Below, piece after piece: positions 1-10,373 of a DNA stretch of 64,000 nt. The notes under the pieces were generated by a model. It ran no database searches and was not told where the DNA came from. It saw only the letters and a program-made list of their open reading frames with translations. Each line of letters starts with the position of its first letter. Position 1 is the stretch's first letter. Origin of the DNA: Ruminococcus sp. AF46-10NS (GTDB lineage Bacteria > Bacillota > Clostridia > Lachnospirales > Lachnospiraceae). Where the stretch lies: assembly GCF_003474435.1 (NCBI RefSeq), contig NZ_QRNF01000005.1:70303-134302 (forward strand), read 5' to 3'. The translations under genes and the position numbers were made by a program.

Positions 1-38
1 CATATCCAGTAAAAATTCAGCAGTTTTTCTCAATTTTC

Positions 39-2312
39 TCAAGAAAGTCCCTTCTCCCCGATGGTGCCCTCCTGATTTTCTGTTTTATACATTTCCCGGA
101 TTCTCCGATCCAGGGAACTATATCTCTGCTGCTGTTTCTCATTGCGGATCATCTCTGCAAAAGTATTCTCACTGCCTACCACTGTAACGCACTTCCGTGC
201 TCTGGTAACAGCTGTATAGAGAAGATTCCGGTTCATCAACATCCTCGGGCCTGAGAGCAGCGGCAGGATCACTGCCGGATATTCAGATCCCTGAGATTTA
301 TGTATGGTAACAGCATAGGCAAGTTCCAGTTCCTCCAGCTGCTTGAAAGAGTATTCTGCACGACGACCATCCTCAAACTGTACAGTAGCTGTCTCCGCAA
401 ATTCATTGATTTCCTCCATAATACCGGTATCTCCGTTGAAAACGCCTACACCTTTATCAACTGGTATCTTATATCTTCCAAGGATCTCCCACTCAAGCTG
501 GTAGTTATTTTTTACCTGCATGACCTTATCGCCCTCGCGGAAAAGTCTCTGGCCGATCTCTTTTTCTTTTTTCTTATCATCCGGTGGATTGAGATATCTC
601 TGCAGGATTTGGTTCAGACGTTCCACTCCCAGAAGTCCCTTTCGCATTGGTGTCAGAACCTGGATCTCATATGGCTTCGCATCTACATAACGGGGCAGTT
701 TCTCCTGGATCAGCGCGATCACCACACGGATAATAATATCTGCGTCATATCTCTTCAGGAAAAAGAAATCCCGGCTCTTATTGTTGATCGTCACCTGCTC
801 ACCGTGATTGATCTTATGTGCATTCACAACGATATCGCTCTCGGAAGCCTGGCGGAAGATCTTCTTCAGTTCCACCACAGAAAAACATCTGCTCCTGATG
901 ATATCACGAAGTACATTTCCTGGTCCCACACTCGGAAGCTGATTCTCATCGCCTACCAGGATCAGCCTGGTTCCTGCTGTCACTGCAAGAAGAAGAGAAT
1001 GCATCAGTGCAATATCCACCATTGACATCTCGTCAATAATGATCACATCTGCTTCCAGCGGATTTTCTGAATTCCTGTCAAAATGAACTGTACGACCTTC
1101 CTGTTCGCCTTCCGGCATTCCATTTAATTCCAGAAGACGGTGGATTGTCTGGGCTTCGTAGCCTGTAGCTTCTGTCATTCTCTTGGCTGCACGGCCGGTA
1201 GGTGCCGCAAGACGAAGTTCTGCACCTTCTTCCTCAAAATAGCGGATAATAGCATTGATCGTTGTTGTCTTACCAGTTCCAGGACCTCCTGTAAGAATAA
1301 ACAGCCCATGCCGGGCAGCTGCCATAATCGCCTGTTTCTGCATTTCATCCAGCTCGGTATCTGTTTCCTTCTCAATCCTGGCGATCCGCTTCGCCATCAT
1401 CTGTTCATCTTCCGGGCAGAGAATATTCAGTTCGCACAACATTCTCGCTGTATTCAACTCCAGATAATAGAATCTTGCAGGATAGACAACAGCACCTTCT
1501 TCTGTCTCTTTCACGATCAGTTTCCGGTCTACCACCATATCCATAAGATGCTTCTCCATGTAGGAAGGATCTACCCCAAGAAGCTGTGATGCCCTGAAAA
1601 AAAGTTCCTCTTTTGGAAGATAAGTATGGCCTTCCCCTGAAGCCTGTAAGAGAGTATACAACATACCACTTCGTATCCTGTAATCTGAATCTGTATGGAT
1701 TCCTATCCTGGATGCGATCTCATCTGCGATCTTAAATCCAACTCCGCTTATATCCTCAGCCAGCCGGTAAGGATTCTCCTGAAGAACGCTGTATACAGTC
1801 TGTCCGTATTTCTGGTAGATCCTGGCCCCCAGATTCAGGGATATTCCATACTTCTGCAGAAAGATCATAGCCCGGCGCATATCTGCCTTTTCTGTCATCT
1901 GCTCTGCGATTTCCATCGCTTTCTTCTCGCTGATTCCTTTGATCTCAGCCAGACGTTCCGGTTCTTCCTCCACAATCCTCATCGTATCATCTCCGAATCT
2001 GCGCACAATCCTTGCAGCAAGTGCTGCGCCGATTCCTTTAATCGCTCCGGAACCAAGATATCGCTCCATGGCAAGGGCATCCTCCGGCATTTTCTCTGTA
2101 TAGGAGGAAATCTGAAACTGCCTGCCATAAACCGGATGTGTTGTATAGTTTCCCACAGCTTCTATGGCTGCCCCCTGGGTAAGAGCCGGAAAAGTTCCCA
2201 CGCAGGTCAGTTCCGAATCATCCTCTGTTCCTTTCATTACCATGACTGTATATCCATTGTCTTCATTTCGAAAGATCACATGATCTATATATCCTGTAAC
2301 TGTTTCACTCAT
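39..2312 (-). CDS. recD2: RecD2-type ATP-dependent DNA helicase
   Basis: SF1B 5'-3' DNA helicase of the RecD2/YrrC family, which works in DNA repair and replication-fork maintenance without RecBC. An N-terminal OB-like region is followed by helix-hairpin-helix motifs (about residues 95-140). Then come Walker A GGPGTGKT (about 346), the DEMSMVD Walker B box (about 431), GDENQLPSVGPG (about 455), and C-terminal helicase motifs VTIHKSQG and YTAVTRAR. The length, about 757 aa, is normal for RecD2. I chose the second Met at 2312 because GGAGAAG lies 6 bases before it; a longer form begins at 2324. It reads away from mreB on the same strand and ends just inside the window edge. The family call is secure; the exact repair role is family knowledge. 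Confidence 0.96.
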   Translation of the reverse strand: MSETVTGYIDHVIFRNEDNGYTVMVMKGTEDDSELTCVGTFPALTQGAAIEAVGNYTTHPVYGRQFQISSYTEKMPEDALAMERYLGSGAIKGIGAALAARIVRRFGDDTMRIVEEEPERLAEIKGISEKKAMEIAEQMTEKADMRRAMIFLQKYGISLNLGARIYQKYGQTVYSVLQENPYRLAEDISGVGFKIADEIASRIGIHTDSDYRIRSGMLYTLLQASGEGHTYLPKEELFFRASQLLGVDPSYMEKHLMDMVVDRKLIVKETEEGAVVYPARFYYLELNTARMLCELNILCPEDEQMMAKRIARIEKETDTELDEMQKQAIMAAARHGLFILTGGPGTGKTTTINAIIRYFEEEGAELRLAAPTGRAAKRMTEATGYEAQTIHRLLELNGMPEGEQEGRTVHFDRNSENPLEADVIIIDEMSMVDIALMHSLLLAVTAGTRLILVGDENQLPSVGPGNVLRDIIRSRCFSVVELKKIFRQASESDIVVNAHKINHGEQVTINNKSRDFFFLKRYDADIIIRVVIALIQEKLPRYVDAKPYEIQVLTPMRKGLLGVERLNQILQRYLNPPDDKKKEKEIGQRLFREGDKVMQVKNNYQLEWEILGRYKIPVDKGVGVFNGDTGIMEEINEFAETATVQFEDGRRAEYSFKQLEELELAYAVTIHKSQGSEYPAVILPLLSGPRMLMNRNLLYTAVTRARKCVTVVGSENTFAEMIRNEKQQQRYSSLDRRIREMYKTENQEGTIGEKGLS

Positions 2313-2339
2313 CTTCTTCTCCATCTGTCATATATGATA

Positions 2340-2400
2340 AGAGCATAAACTCGGCTTCAATTTCGCTCTGCTGTATTCTCATAAGCGCAACTACTTACAA
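2340..2400. repeat. Degenerate intergenic repeat, copy 1
   Basis: Contains ATTTCGCTCTGCTGTATTCT followed by CATAAGCGCAACTACTT. This matches the right half of the element seen more fully near 19057. It lies in the recD2-mreB gap (2313-2615), where I see no gene. Confidence 0.45.
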
Positions 2401-2524
2401 CTTACAGCATTTTCATACATTACCGCATCTGGCTCAGCTGCTCAGAACATAAATTGCTGTCATCAGATAATAATGCAAAAGGCACTGCATCTGCAGCGCC
2501 TTCTCTTATATGAACTCTCTCCGT

Positions 2525-2576
2525 GAACATTTCGCTCTGCCATGTGTTCATAAATGCAATCACTTCTCTTATCTCT
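2525..2576. repeat. Degenerate intergenic repeat, copy 2
   Basis: Contains ATTTCGCTCTGCCATGTGTT and then CATAAATGCAATCACTTC. It is about 170 bp from copy 1 and shares its core TTTCGCTCTGC...TTCATAA.GCAA. Confidence 0.45.
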
Positions 2577-2615
2577 TGTAAAATACCACTTGTAAAACGG
2601 ATAATAATGCCGACA

Positions 2616-3597
2616 TTACATCCTGGACATAATCTCCGCATATTTACCTGTTCCGGCTGCTACCACCAGCATAGCATCCTGAACAGTCAGTGTACTTACA
2701 CCAGTCTTCTGTTCGATCAGTGCATCCATTCCATGAAGCATAGCTCCGCCGCCTGTAAGTACAATTCCTCTGTCCATGATATCTGCTGCCAGTTCCGGTG
2801 GTGTCTTCTCGAGAACGCCATGGACTGCCTCCACGATCTGTCCGGTACACTCACGAAGTGCAGTACGGATCTCTTCAGAAGTCAATGTGACAACCTTGGG
2901 AAGTCCTGTAATGATATTCCTTCCCTTTACTTCCATAGTCCGAAGATCAGCTTCTTCACTTGCTGTTCCAATCTCGATCTTGATCTTCTCCGCAGCATCT
3001 TCTCCAATAAAAAGGCTGTGCTTCTCTCTCACATAATTCATGATCGCATGATTGAAGTTATCGCCTGCGACCTTGATGGAAGCGGAAACTACTACCCCTC
3101 CCACAGATATTACCGCTACATCAGTAGTACCGGCCCCGATATCCACGATCAGATTGCCAAATGGCTTGCTGATATCCACACCTGCACCAATAGCTGCCGC
3201 AATAGGTTCTTCCACAAGGAATACCTCCTTGGCTCCTGACTGATAAGCCGCCTCTTCCATTGCCTTACGTTCTATCTCTGTAATTCCGCTTGGAACACTG
3301 ATACTGACTCTCGCTTACGGAACGCTCTTCGTCCCATAGCCTGTGAAATAAAATATTTCAGCATCTTCTCCATAACATTATATCTACGATCACGCCTCTC
3401 CGGATCGGCCAGATCACTTCCATATTGGAAGTAAGATGGCTGGCCATCTGTCTTGCTTCCTCTCCGATTGCCCTGATCTTCTCTGTATCTTTATCATAAA
3501 CAACCACAGAAGGCTCTCTCAAAACGATTCCTTTACCTGTGGAAAACACCAGACTGTTTCTGGTTCCCAGATCGATTCCGATATCTTTTGCCGGCAT
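2616..3597 (-). pseudogene. mreB: MreB/Mbl rod-shape actin homologue, two frameshifts
   Basis: Actin-like cytoskeletal protein that organises lateral cell-wall synthesis. The 5' part (3597 to about 3380) encodes DIGIDLGTRNSLVF, the phosphate-1 motif. The 3' part (about 3313 to 2616) encodes the EEPIAAAIG, DIGAGTTD and LTGGGAML nucleotide-binding motifs. Two single-base losses break it. Near 3381, GATATAAT stands where GATTATAAT would continue into NVMEKMLKYF. Near 3313, AAGCGAGA stands where AAGCCGAGA would continue into RVSISVPSGIT. Adding both bases gives one frame of 327 aa, normal for MreB. GGGAGG precedes the ATG at 3597. Either an assembly error or a true double lesion; the flanking codons are well conserved, which favours error. 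Confidence 0.85.
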
Positions 3598-3663
3598 AAA
3601 TCCTCCCGCCTGCGCCAGCAGACTCTGTCTGCGGTACGCACTTTCTGACTTGTTCTGTTTTAT

Positions 3664-3706
3664 AGTAAAGCGGATATTTCTCTTCGCTCTGCTACATACT
3701 CAATTT
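3664..3706. repeat. Degenerate intergenic repeat, copy 3
   Basis: AAAGCGGATATTTCTCTTCG followed by CTCTGCTACATACTCA. It joins the left half (AAAGCGGATAT) of the copies at 19057 and 53184 to the CTCTGC right half seen near 2370 and 2540. It lies between mreB and uvrA. Confidence 0.5.
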
Positions 3707-3804
3707 ATCTTCTAAAGTTCTCGCACTTCATTATATACAAAACAGCACAAATTGAAAAGGACTTTTCCCGGTTATTTCTTTGATCTTTCCGATTCTATTC
3801 CTTT

Positions 3805-6654
3805 CTATTCCTGATTCAGATATTTCTTAACATACCTGCCGGTATAGGAAACCGGGCTGGCAGCAACCTCTTCTGGCGTACCTTTGGCGATCACGGTTCC
3901 TCCTCTGTCACCGCCCTCAGGGCCAATATCAATGATATAATCAGCTGTCTTGATCACATCCAGATTGTGTTCAATAACTACAACGGTATTGCCGCCTTCT
4001 GACAGGCGGCGCAGGATCTCGATCAACTTATGCACATCTGCGAAGTGTAAACCTGTTGTAGGCTCATCCAGAATATAGATTGTCTTCCCTGTGCTGCGCT
4101 TGCTCAGTTCCGCAGCAAGCTTGATACGCTGAGCTTCTCCTCCAGAAAGCGTGGTGGACGGCTGTCCCAGACGGATATAGGAAAGTCCTACATCATATAA
4201 GGTCTCGATTTTTCTCCGGATGGACGGAACATTCTCAAAAAAAGTCAGTGCCTCTTCCACAGTCATGTTCAGAACATCATAAATACTCTTGTCCTTATAT
4301 TTCACCTCAAGGGTCTCTCTGTTATAGCGTTTGCCTTTACATACCTCACATGGCACATAGACATCCGGAAGGAAGTGCATCTCGATCTTGATGATTCCAT
4401 CTCCGCTGCAGGCCTCACATCTTCCGCCCTTCACATTGAAACTGAAACGTCCCTTCTTATATCCCTTCGCCTTTGCATCTGCCGTCGCTGCAAAAAGATC
4501 ACGTATCTGGTCAAATACTCCTGTATAAGTAGCAGGGTTGGAACGAGGAGTTCTTCCAATCGGAGACTGGTCAATATTGATCACCTTGTCCAGCTGGTCA
4601 ATTCCCAGGATATCATCATGTTTACCAGGAATCACTCTTGCTCTGTTCAGATCTCTCGCAAGTCTCTTATACAGAATTTCGTTAACCAGGGAACTCTTAC
4701 CGGAACCGGAAACACCTGTGATACAGGTCATCACTCCCAGCGGAATATCCACATCAATATGCTTCAGATTATTCTCTGCGGCTCCTTTGATGTTCAGAAA
4801 ACCAGTCGGCTCTTTACGCACTTCCGGTACCGGGATTCTCAGACGTCCGCTTAAGTACGCACCTGTCACAGAGTTCTCGTTCTTCATCAGATCCTCTGCC
4901 GTACCCATGGCAACCAGCTGTCCGCCATGCTCTCCTGCTCCCGGGCCGATATCAATCACGCAATCTGCTGCGCGCATAGTGTCCTCATCATGCTCTACTA
5001 CGATCAGGCTGTTGCCAAGGTCTCGAAGACGCATCAGTGCACCAAGCAGCTTGTCATTGTCCCTCTGATGAAGTCCGATACTCGGCTCATCCAGGATATA
5101 TGCAACACCAACAAGACCTGAACCGATCTGTGTTGCAAGACGGATTCTCTGGGCCTCTCCACCGGAAAGCGTTCCTGTAGCTCTTCCAAGAGAAAGATAT
5201 TCCAGACCGACCTCTGAAAGAAATCCCACTCTTGCACGGATTTCCCTGAGGATCTGCCTGCCGATCAGCTCCTGATGTTCTGTAAGCTTCATCTCTTTTA
5301 AAAATTCTGCCAGCTTCTCTACCGGCATATTGGTTACTTCATAGATATTCTTATCTGCCACAGTGACAGCCAGAGACTCCTTCTTCAGTCGCTGTCCCTT
5401 ACATGTATTACATGGAGTGATACGCATAAAACTCTCATACTCCTGCTTCATACTCTCCGAGCCAGTCTCACGGTATCTCTGCTCCACATTTCGTATCAGA
5501 CCGGGAAAGGCCACATCATAAACACCCTCTCCACGCTGTCCTTTATAATAAACTTTCACAGAATGACCGCCTGTGCCATTGACCAGAATATCCTGTATCT
5601 TCTTAGGATATTCGCAGAACGGCGTATCCAGTGAAAAGTCATATTCTCTCGCAAGCGCATCCAGGATCGCTCTGGAAAAACTTCCCGGGGTAGTACAGGA
5701 CTGCCATCCAAGAACAGCAATCGCACCCTCGTTAATACTCAGCTTCTTATCCGGGATCATCAGGTCAATGTCAAATTCCATCTTATAGCCAAGTCCCAGA
5801 CACTGCGGGCAGGCTCCAAACGGATTGTTAAAGGAAAAACTGCGGGGCTCGATCTCATCAATACTGATACCGCAGTCAGGACAGGAAAAGCTCTGGCTGA
5901 AATTCAAAAGTTTCCCGTCCATGGTATCCACAACAAGGAGTCCGTCAGCCAGCTCCAGCACTGTCTCAACAGAATCAGAAAGTCTCTTCTCGATTCCCGG
6001 CTTCACGATCAGTCTGTCCACAACGATCTCAATATTATGCTTGATATTCTTATCCAGCTTGATCTCCTCAGAAAGCTCATAGAGGCTTCCATCAATCTGT
6101 ACCCGGACATAGCCGCTCCTTCTGGCCTGATCCAGAAGCCTGGCATGAGTTCCCTTACGTCCACGGACTACAGGCGCAAGAAGCTGGATCTTCTGGCGTT
6201 CCGGAAGTGTCATGATCTGATCAACCATCTGATCTACGGTCTGCTTACGGATCTCACGGCCACACTTCGGGCAATGGGGAATACCCACACGGGCGTACAA
6301 AAGCCGGAAATAGTCATAAATCTCTGTTACTGTTCCCACTGTAGAACGTGGATTCCGGTTGGTTGACTTCTGATCAATGGAAATTGCAGGCGGAAGTCCT
6401 TCAATACTCTCCACATCCGGCTTCTCCATCTGTCCAAGGAACTGCCTTGCATAGGAAGAAAGAGACTCCATATACCGTCTCTGTCCTTCTGCATAAATGG
6501 TATCAAAAGCCAGGGAAGACTTACCGGAGCCACTAAGTCCGGTAAGAACTACAAACTGGTCTCTGGGAATATCCACACTGAGATTCTTCAGGTTATTCTC
6601 ATTGGCTCCCCTTATTCTGATAAAATGTTTCTTATCTTTTATCTCTGCTGACAT
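3805..6654 (-). CDS. uvrA: Excinuclease ABC subunit A (UvrA)
   Basis: Damage-recognition ATPase of nucleotide excision repair; a UvrA dimer loads UvrB at lesions. It has two ABC ATPase halves: first Walker [10 protein letters not shown] (residues 39-47), second GVSGSGKSS (about 643), each with an LSGGEAQR signature and an ILDEP Walker B. A zinc module lies at about 258-285 (CPDC...CPQC) and the insertion zinc finger at about 740-766 (CEAC...CEVC). At 949 aa it is full length. AGGAGG sits 7 bases before the ATG. uvrB and uvrC are not in the window. The promoter carries a LexA-type box (6786-6799), so the gene should be SOS-induced. Confidence 0.98.
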   Translation of the reverse strand: MSAEIKDKKHFIRIRGANENNLKNLSVDIPRDQFVVLTGLSGSGKSSLAFDTIYAEGQRRYMESLSSYARQFLGQMEKPDVESIEGLPPAISIDQKSTNRNPRSTVGTVTEIYDYFRLLYARVGIPHCPKCGREIRKQTVDQMVDQIMTLPERQKIQLLAPVVRGRKGTHARLLDQARRSGYVRVQIDGSLYELSEEIKLDKNIKHNIEIVVDRLIVKPGIEKRLSDSVETVLELADGLLVVDTMDGKLLNFSQSFSCPDCGISIDEIEPRSFSFNNPFGACPQCLGLGYKMEFDIDLMIPDKKLSINEGAIAVLGWQSCTTPGSFSRAILDALAREYDFSLDTPFCEYPKKIQDILVNGTGGHSVKVYYKGQRGEGVYDVAFPGLIRNVEQRYRETGSESMKQEYESFMRITPCNTCKGQRLKKESLAVTVADKNIYEVTNMPVEKLAEFLKEMKLTEHQELIGRQILREIRARVGFLSEVGLEYLSLGRATGTLSGGEAQRIRLATQIGSGLVGVAYILDEPSIGLHQRDNDKLLGALMRLRDLGNSLIVVEHDEDTMRAADCVIDIGPGAGEHGGQLVAMGTAEDLMKNENSVTGAYLSGRLRIPVPEVRKEPTGFLNIKGAAENNLKHIDVDIPLGVMTCITGVSGSGKSSLVNEILYKRLARDLNRARVIPGKHDDILGIDQLDKVINIDQSPIGRTPRSNPATYTGVFDQIRDLFAATADAKAKGYKKGRFSFNVKGGRCEACSGDGIIKIEMHFLPDVYVPCEVCKGKRYNRETLEVKYKDKSIYDVLNMTVEEALTFFENVPSIRRKIETLYDVGLSYIRLGQPSTTLSGGEAQRIKLAAELSKRSTGKTIYILDEPTTGLHFADVHKLIEILRRLSEGGNTVVVIEHNLDVIKTADYIIDIGPEGGDRGGTVIAKGTPEEVAASPVSYTGRYVKKYLNQE

Positions 6655-6719
6655 TCGTGCCTCCTAATCTGTATCTTCATATTCAAACGGATATTCTTAA
6701 TCTGATCCACCGCATAAAT

Positions 6720-6762
6720 CTTTATAAAACGGATATTTGCATTCCGTTCTGCAGTTCGGTTA
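6720..6762. repeat. Degenerate intergenic repeat, copy 4
   Basis: AAAACGGATATTTGCATTCC then GTTCTGCAGTTCGGTTACAT. It matches the AAACGGATATCCGCAATCCG core of the 53227 copy, and it lies in the uvrA 5' leader. Confidence 0.5.
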
Positions 6763-6774
6763 CATCTTTTTTAC

Positions 6775-6803
6775 AGTATACAATCAGAACATTCGTTCGT
6801 CAA
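6775..6803 (-). promoter_or_regulatory. uvrA promoter with embedded LexA (SOS) box
   Basis: On the minus strand, -35 TTGACG (6803-6798) and -10 TATACT (6780-6775) are 17 bp apart. The spacer and the edge of the -35 contain CGAACGAATGTTCT (6799-6786), which fits the Gram-positive LexA consensus CGAACRNRYGTTC. LexA bound there would block polymerase. The transcript would have a leader of about 115 nt. Confidence 0.8.
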
Positions 6804-6866
6804 GTTGAAACTTTCGACAATTCATGTTACTGTCCACTCAGGCAAATCAGTCATTCACATTGAACC

Positions 6867-8002
6867 TCACAGCAGAAAATCTGCCATTACCCCATTACTC
6901 ACATGAATTCCTTTTCTTGTAAGATATATCCTGCTCTCTTTTTTCTCCAGCATTCCGATAGACAGATGTTTTTTCAGCACATCCCCGTAAATACTTTCCA
7001 TTTTTTTGCCGAAATATTCCTCAAATACATCCATTGACACGCCTTCCGTCATACGCAGCCCCAGGAACATGAACTCAGCCATCTCATCTGTCTCGCTAAG
7101 ACGCTCCATATCACAGCGGATCTTCTCAGGCTGTCTGCTGTTTTTAATATATTCTTCCATATTATCTGTATTGGAAAAACGTATATGATCTATAAGTGAA
7201 GAAGCCCCAAGGCCCAGGCCCAGATAGTCTGTTCTCTGCCAATAGCCCTTATTATGCCGGCACTCCAAACCTTTTTTTGCATAATTGGAAATCTCATACT
7301 GATGAAATCCGTACTCCCCGAGGATCGCTGCCGTATCCTCATACATCCGGTATTCTGTATCCTCATCCGGAAGCTTCAGGTCCCGTTCCCAAAAAGGCGT
7401 TCCCTCCTCCACGATCAGGCTGTATGCAGAAATATGCTCCGGCCCAAGAGCTGCCACTGTGCAGAGATTTTTTTTCCAGTCTTCATATGTCTGATCCGGG
7501 ATCGCGCTCATCAGGTCAATATTGATATTTGAAAAGCCAGCCTCCCTTGCCAGGGAAAAACTCTCCAGAAACTCTTCCCATGTATGGATCCGTCCTAGGA
7601 TCTTTAGTTCCCGGTTCTGCGGTGACTGCAGACCCAGACTAAGCCGGTTAACTCCATGTTCCAGATAGTCTTCCAGCTTCTCTTTATACAAAGTCCCCGG
7701 ATTTGCTTCGATAGTGATCTCAGCATCCGGGGCCATAAAAAACTTATTTCTGATCTGATCCAGAACCGCCCCGATCAGGCAGGGTCCGGCACGGAAGGCG
7801 TTCCTCCGCCAATAAAAACTGTAGTGATCTCTCTGTCCGGAAAATCCGGGACAGACGCCACTTCCCGCTGAAGGGCCTGGAAATATTCTGCCTGGCGTTC
7901 TTTTCCCGCAGGACCTGAGAGAAAATCACAGTAATCACATTTTTTCACGCAGAAAGGGACATGAATATAGAGTTCCAGAGGCTTTTTTGCCTTATTCTCC
8001 AT
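6867..8002 (-). pseudogene. hemW: HemW-like radical SAM protein, one frameshift
   Basis: Radical SAM protein of the HemW/HemN-like family; HemW is a heme chaperone rather than a true coproporphyrinogen oxidase. The N-terminal part carries the [4Fe-4S] motif CVKKCDYCDF with HemW spacing CxxxCxxC, then FIGGGTPS. The C-terminal part starts at APDAEITIEANPG and includes NRLSLGLQS. The frame breaks near 7776: GCCTGATCGGG gives a stop where GCCTGGATCGGG would continue A-W-I-G. One added G gives 378 aa, the usual length. The start ATG at 8002 follows AAGGAG and overlaps the upstream lipoprotein end by 11 bp, so the two are probably translationally coupled. It is last in the gpr-spoIIP-lepA run. Confidence 0.85.
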
Positions 8003-8459
8003 CATAGTCTCCTTCCCCTGTATCATCATAGATGCTGTTGTCGCCGTTTTCATCGGAATATCCGGAATCACCGCTATTATCCGATCCATCGCCACTGTCA
8101 GAACCATCTGTACTATCTCCATCGGATGTATCTGCACCTGATGTATCCGATTCAGAATCACCGATGCTTCCATCTGAAGCCGCTGCTGCCGGAGTCGGTG
8201 TCACTGCTGCCGAACCCAGTGCTGCCCCTCCATTCTCTGCCAGATATTCATTTACCATAGTCAGATTTCCATTCATTGTCACTGCATCCGGATCCACAGT
8301 TTTCGGATCCGGTGTTGCTGTAGGTTCCGGAGCTGTGCTGATCTTGATCACACTGTCAACTGCATCTGTTTTTTTTCTGGAACCACATCCGGTAAGCAGA
8401 ACGGCTGACATAGCCAGAAGTCCTGCCACCAGAAACAGTTTATTTGCATTTTTTTTCAA
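7992..8459 (-). CDS. Small lipoprotein with acidic low-complexity tail
   Basis: A 155-aa predicted lipoprotein with a basic start, a hydrophobic core and lipobox LLTGC (Cys about 25), so it should be lipid-anchored outside the membrane. After a Thr/Pro-rich stretch, the second half is almost only Ser, Asp, Gly, Thr and Glu, a disordered acidic tail without a recognisable domain. It begins 11 bp after the lepA stop and overlaps hemW, so it is in that operon. I do not recognise a function. The low-complexity tail could act as a spacer through the cell wall or bind cations; that is a guess. Confidence 0.75.
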   Translation of the reverse strand: MKKNANKLFLVAGLLAMSAVLLTGCGSRKKTDAVDSVIKISTAPEPTATPDPKTVDPDAVTMNGNLTMVNEYLAENGGAALGSAAVTPTPAAAASDGSIGDSESDTSGADTSDGDSTDGSDSGDGSDNSGDSGYSDENGDNSIYDDTGEGDYDGE

Positions 8460-8470
8460 AAAGTCATCTC

Positions 8471-10279
8471 CTATTTATCGTCCAGCTTCAGCACACTCAT
8501 AAAGGCCTTCTGCGGGATTTCCACGTTACCTACCTGACGCATACGCTTCTTACCTTCCTTCTGTTTCTCAAGAAGTTTCTTCTTACGGGAAATATCGCCG
8601 CCGTAACATTTGGCAAGAACGTCTTTACGCATGGCACGTACAGTCTCTCTGGCAATAACCTTGCTTCCGATCGCTGCCTGGATCGGAATCTCAAAAAGCT
8701 GTCTCGGGATCTCATCTTTCAGCTTCTCGCACATCTTTCTGCCGCGCTCATAAGCTGTATCTGCATGTACGATAAAGGAAAGTGCATCCACCTCTTCCTT
8801 ATTAACAAGGATATCCAGCTTCACAAGCTCACTTCTCTCATATCCGTCCAGCTCATAATCCAGGGAGGCATATCCTCTGGAGCGTGATTTCAAGGCGTCA
8901 AAGAAATCGTAAATGATCTCGTTAAGCGGCAGTCTGTATTTCAGAAGAGCACGTGTTTCTTCCATATATTCCATGCCTTCATACTGACCACGTCTCTCCT
9001 GGCAGAGATCCATGATCGCACCGATAAACTCCGTTGTCACCATGATCTCAGCCTTGACCATCGGCTCCTCCATGTATTCGATCTCTGAAGGATCGGGAAG
9101 GTTGGTCGGATTGGTCAGTTCGATGATCTCACCGTTTGTCTTGTAAACTTTGTAAATAACACTCGGTGCGGTAGTTACAAGATCCAGATTGTATTCTCTC
9201 TCCAGACGTTCCTGGATGATCTCCAGATGAAGAAGTCCCAGGAAACCACAGCGGAAACCAAAGCCCAGGGCAACAGATGTCTCAGGCTCGTAATAAAGAG
9301 AAGCATCGTTAAGCTGCAGTTTTTCCAAAGCATCACGGAGATCTCCGTATTTGGCACCGTCAGCCGGATAAAGTCCGCAGTAAACCATAGGATTTACTTT
9401 CTTATATCCAGGCAGTGCCTCTGTACACGGATTATCTGCATCTGTGACAGTATCACCAACACGGGTGTCGCGGACATTCTTGATGCTGGCTGTGATATAT
9501 CCAACCATACCAGCTGTCAGCTCATCACACGGAATAAACTGACCTGCGCCAAAATATCCTACTTCAACAACCTCTGTTGTAAATCCGGTAGCCATCATGT
9601 GGATCTTCGTACCCTTCTTCACACGGCCATCTTTAATTCGGCAGAATACGATAACACCTTTATATGGATCATAAACAGAGTCAAAGATCAGTGCTTTCAG
9701 CGGTGCATCCACATCACCATGCGGTGCCGGAACTTTGTTTACGATCTGTTCCAGAACCTGATCTACATTCAATCCTGTTTTCGCTGAGATCTGTGGTGCA
9801 TCCTGCGCCTCAATTCCGATCACATCCTCGATCTCATTGATTACACGCTCAGGATCTGCACTTGGAAGATCGATCTTATTGATAACCGGTACTACATCCA
9901 GGTCATGATCCAGTGCCATGTATACATTGGCAAGTGTCTGAGCCTCAATTCCCTGAGCAGCGTCAACAACAAGAATCGCACCATCACAGGCTGCAAGGCT
10001 TCGGGAAACCTCATAGTTAAAGTCTACATGTCCCGGAGTATCGATCAGGTTAAAAATGTACTCATTTCCGTCTTTGGCCTTGTATACAATACGAACAGCC
10101 TGGGACTTAATGGTAATTCCACGCTCTCTCTCAAGTTCCATGTTATCCAGAACCTGTGCCTGCATTTCTCTTTCTGTGAGAAGTCCTGTCATCTCGATGA
10201 TACGGTCTGCAAGTGTGGATTTTCCGTGGTCAATATGTGCAATGATACAAAAATTTCGAATTTTACTCTGGTCTATCAT
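8471..10279 (-). CDS. lepA: Elongation factor 4 (LepA)
   Basis: Ribosomal GTPase EF4, which acts in translation initiation or elongation under stress. The GTPase domain has AHIDHGKST (about 14-22), DTPGHVDF and NKIDLP. Domain II, the EF-G-like domains and the LepA-specific C-terminal domain follow ([20 protein letters not shown] region, about 555-575). At 602 aa it is full length. AGGAGG lies 9 bases upstream of ATG. Directly downstream are the lipoprotein and hemW; upstream, after a gap of about 94 bp, is spoIIP. This gpr-spoIIP-lepA-hemW order is common in Clostridia. Confidence 0.98.
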   Translation of the reverse strand: MIDQSKIRNFCIIAHIDHGKSTLADRIIEMTGLLTEREMQAQVLDNMELERERGITIKSQAVRIVYKAKDGNEYIFNLIDTPGHVDFNYEVSRSLAACDGAILVVDAAQGIEAQTLANVYMALDHDLDVVPVINKIDLPSADPERVINEIEDVIGIEAQDAPQISAKTGLNVDQVLEQIVNKVPAPHGDVDAPLKALIFDSVYDPYKGVIVFCRIKDGRVKKGTKIHMMATGFTTEVVEVGYFGAGQFIPCDELTAGMVGYITASIKNVRDTRVGDTVTDADNPCTEALPGYKKVNPMVYCGLYPADGAKYGDLRDALEKLQLNDASLYYEPETSVALGFGFRCGFLGLLHLEIIQERLEREYNLDLVTTAPSVIYKVYKTNGEIIELTNPTNLPDPSEIEYMEEPMVKAEIMVTTEFIGAIMDLCQERRGQYEGMEYMEETRALLKYRLPLNEIIYDFFDALKSRSRGYASLDYELDGYERSELVKLDILVNKEEVDALSFIVHADTAYERGRKMCEKLKDEIPRQLFEIPIQAAIGSKVIARETVRAMRKDVLAKCYGGDISRKKKLLEKQKEGKKRMRQVGNVEIPQKAFMSVLKLDDK

Positions 10280-10373
10280 TCAGGAAGTCCTCCTTATGTT
10301 TCTTTCATGCAAAGCTCCTGCATTCATCATACAAAAGCATATTTTTCCATACTGCTCCTTATCATAGCACATT

